Shown here: positions 31,656 to 32,280 of the stretch, one piece after another
Layout of the letters: each line of letters begins with the position of its first letter
How positions within the stretch are numbered: the first letter of the stretch is position 1
Source of the DNA: Oscillospiraceae bacterium
GTDB taxonomy: Bacteria; Bacillota; Clostridia; Oscillospirales; Oscillospiraceae
Assembly: GCA_017455685.1 (NCBI GenBank)
Contig: JAFSZH010000004.1
Span: 1-32,280 of the forward strand
Reading direction: 5' to 3'
DNA length: 32,280 nt
Made by a program: the position numbers and the translations under genes
The notes under the pieces: model-generated
The model's input: the letters and a program-made list of their open reading frames with translations, nothing else
Told to the model about the DNA's origin: nothing
The model's database searches: none

Positions 31656-32280
31656 TTATCCGACCTGGCGAATGCTCTGCAGGTATTTTTTGATCTCAGC
31701 CACGCCGTAGTACTTCTCGAAGTGGACGCCGTCGCTGATGACCAGGGTGGGGGCGCCGGTGATGCCCAGCTCCCGGCACAGGTCCGCGTGTTCCTCGGCG
31801 GTCAGGTTCTCGTAAGCGAAGTTCTCCTTCTCCAGCAGCTTCTCGGCCACCCGGCAGTTGGGGCAGGTGACGCGGGTGAAGAGCTGAGCTCTGGGCTCGC
31901 CGGCAACGCCCAGCTCCTCGGGCTGGAGCCCGGCGTGGGTATCGTCGCAGGCGCAGCCGGCCTCGTGACGGTGGATGCCGCCGGTGAAGGTGGACCTGCC
32001 GATGTTGTAGACCTTCCGGTCCTTGAACTCCTGCACCTTGCCGTCGTTCCAGTTCTGCACCGGGCGGTAGTAGCCGGTGATGCGGCTCCAGACCTCGGTG
32101 GCGTGGCCGCAGGTGGGGCACACGGGCTGTTCACCGGTGAGGTAGCCGTGGTCGCTGCACACGGAGTAGGTGGGGCTCATGGTGTAGTAGGGCAGCTTGT
32201 AGTTCTCGGCGATCTTCCGCACCAGATCGGCGGCCGCTTTCCAGTCGGGCAGCTTCTCGCCCAGGAAGGCGTGGAACACG
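31656..32280 (-). CDS. nrdD: Anaerobic (class III) ribonucleotide reductase, C-terminal part with fused glutaredoxin-like domain; 5' end outside window
   Basis: NrdD reduces ribonucleoside triphosphates to deoxyribonucleotides under anaerobic conditions with a glycyl radical. The last 207 or so residues are visible. They include the zinc-site region CSDHGYLTGEQPVCPTCG and the radical-bearing loop WSRITGYYRPVQNWNDGK, where the Gly after Thr is the expected radical site. EFKDRKVYNIG follows. Ordinary NrdD ends soon after this. Here a linker (HRHEAGCACDDTHAG...) leads into a redoxin domain of about 75 residues with LFTRVTCPNCRVAEKLL (CPNC redox motif), GITGAPTLVI (cis-Pro loop) and a final helix ending SIRQVG. 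The fusion could deliver electrons directly, with trxB downstream recycling it. The N-terminal catalytic domain lies beyond the right edge. Confidence 0.93.
   Translation of the reverse strand, partial: VFHAFLGEKLPDWKAAADLVRKIAENYKLPYYTMSPTYSVCSDHGYLTGEQPVCPTCGHATEVWSRITGYYRPVQNWNDGKVQEFKDRKVYNIGRSTFTGGIHRHEAGCACDDTHAGLQPEELGVAGEPRAQLFTRVTCPNCRVAEKLLEKENFAYENLTAEEHADLCRELGITGAPTLVISDGVHFEKYYGVAEIKKYLQSIRQVG

Overview
The window looks like a stretch of chromosome from a GC-rich, anaerobic, Gram-positive Clostridia member, most likely of the Oscillospiraceae group. This is an inference. It rests on strong AGGAGG-type ribosome binding sites, Firmicutes-type lipoproteins with Pro/Thr/Ala/Glu-rich stalks, S-layer-homology domains, a PlsY acyltransferase, an anaerobic (class III) ribonucleotide reductase and an Ami/Opp-type oligopeptide importer. 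I saw no tRNA, rRNA, CRISPR array, transposase, phage gene or replication origin. The layout is dense, with many ATGA or TAATG gene junctions and clear hairpin terminators.

Region 1 (1-3181): glycogen synthesis genes glgB then glgC on the minus strand, the latter running off the left edge. A compact intergenic region carries promoters facing both ways. Region 2 (3182-7870, plus): a tightly packed five-gene cluster holding a lipoprotein, a degenerate alpha/beta-hydrolase-like membrane protein, a eukaryotic-type hexokinase, an anchored protein of unknown function and an anchored beta-lactamase-fold serine hydrolase. Its position beside glgBC suggests a link to glucose and storage metabolism plus envelope functions.

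Region 3 (7871-15980, plus): an Ami-type oligopeptide ABC importer (binding protein, two permeases, two ATPases). Three things stand out. The binding protein appears circularly permuted, with the usual C-terminal segment placed directly after the lipoprotein stalk. The first ATPase carries about 240 extra residues between Walker A and the Q-loop. A terminator and a long 19-bp stem-loop separate the binding-protein gene from the permease genes. Region 4 (15995-17224, plus): a membrane-anchored protein with only remote resemblance to ApbE.

Region 5 (17295-23979, minus): a probable surface-protein operon with two paralogous repeat proteins (one lipoprotein, one TM-anchored) followed by a large CotH-kinase protein with four lamin-tail-like domains. 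Region 6 (24146-26191, plus): an extracytoplasmic PIG-L/LmbE deacetylase and plsY. Region 7 (26252-28265, minus): a sugar-phosphate nucleotidyltransferase, greA and a CYTH-domain protein. Region 8 (28352-30199, minus): an SLH-domain surface protein with an AT-rich upstream region containing a 10-bp inverted repeat. Region 9 (30421-32280, minus): trxB downstream of nrdD, whose C-terminus is fused to a glutaredoxin-like domain. These two are separated by an unusual run of hairpins. Together the window reads as central carbon storage, peptide uptake and anaerobic nucleotide reduction, interleaved with several poorly characterised cell-surface proteins.
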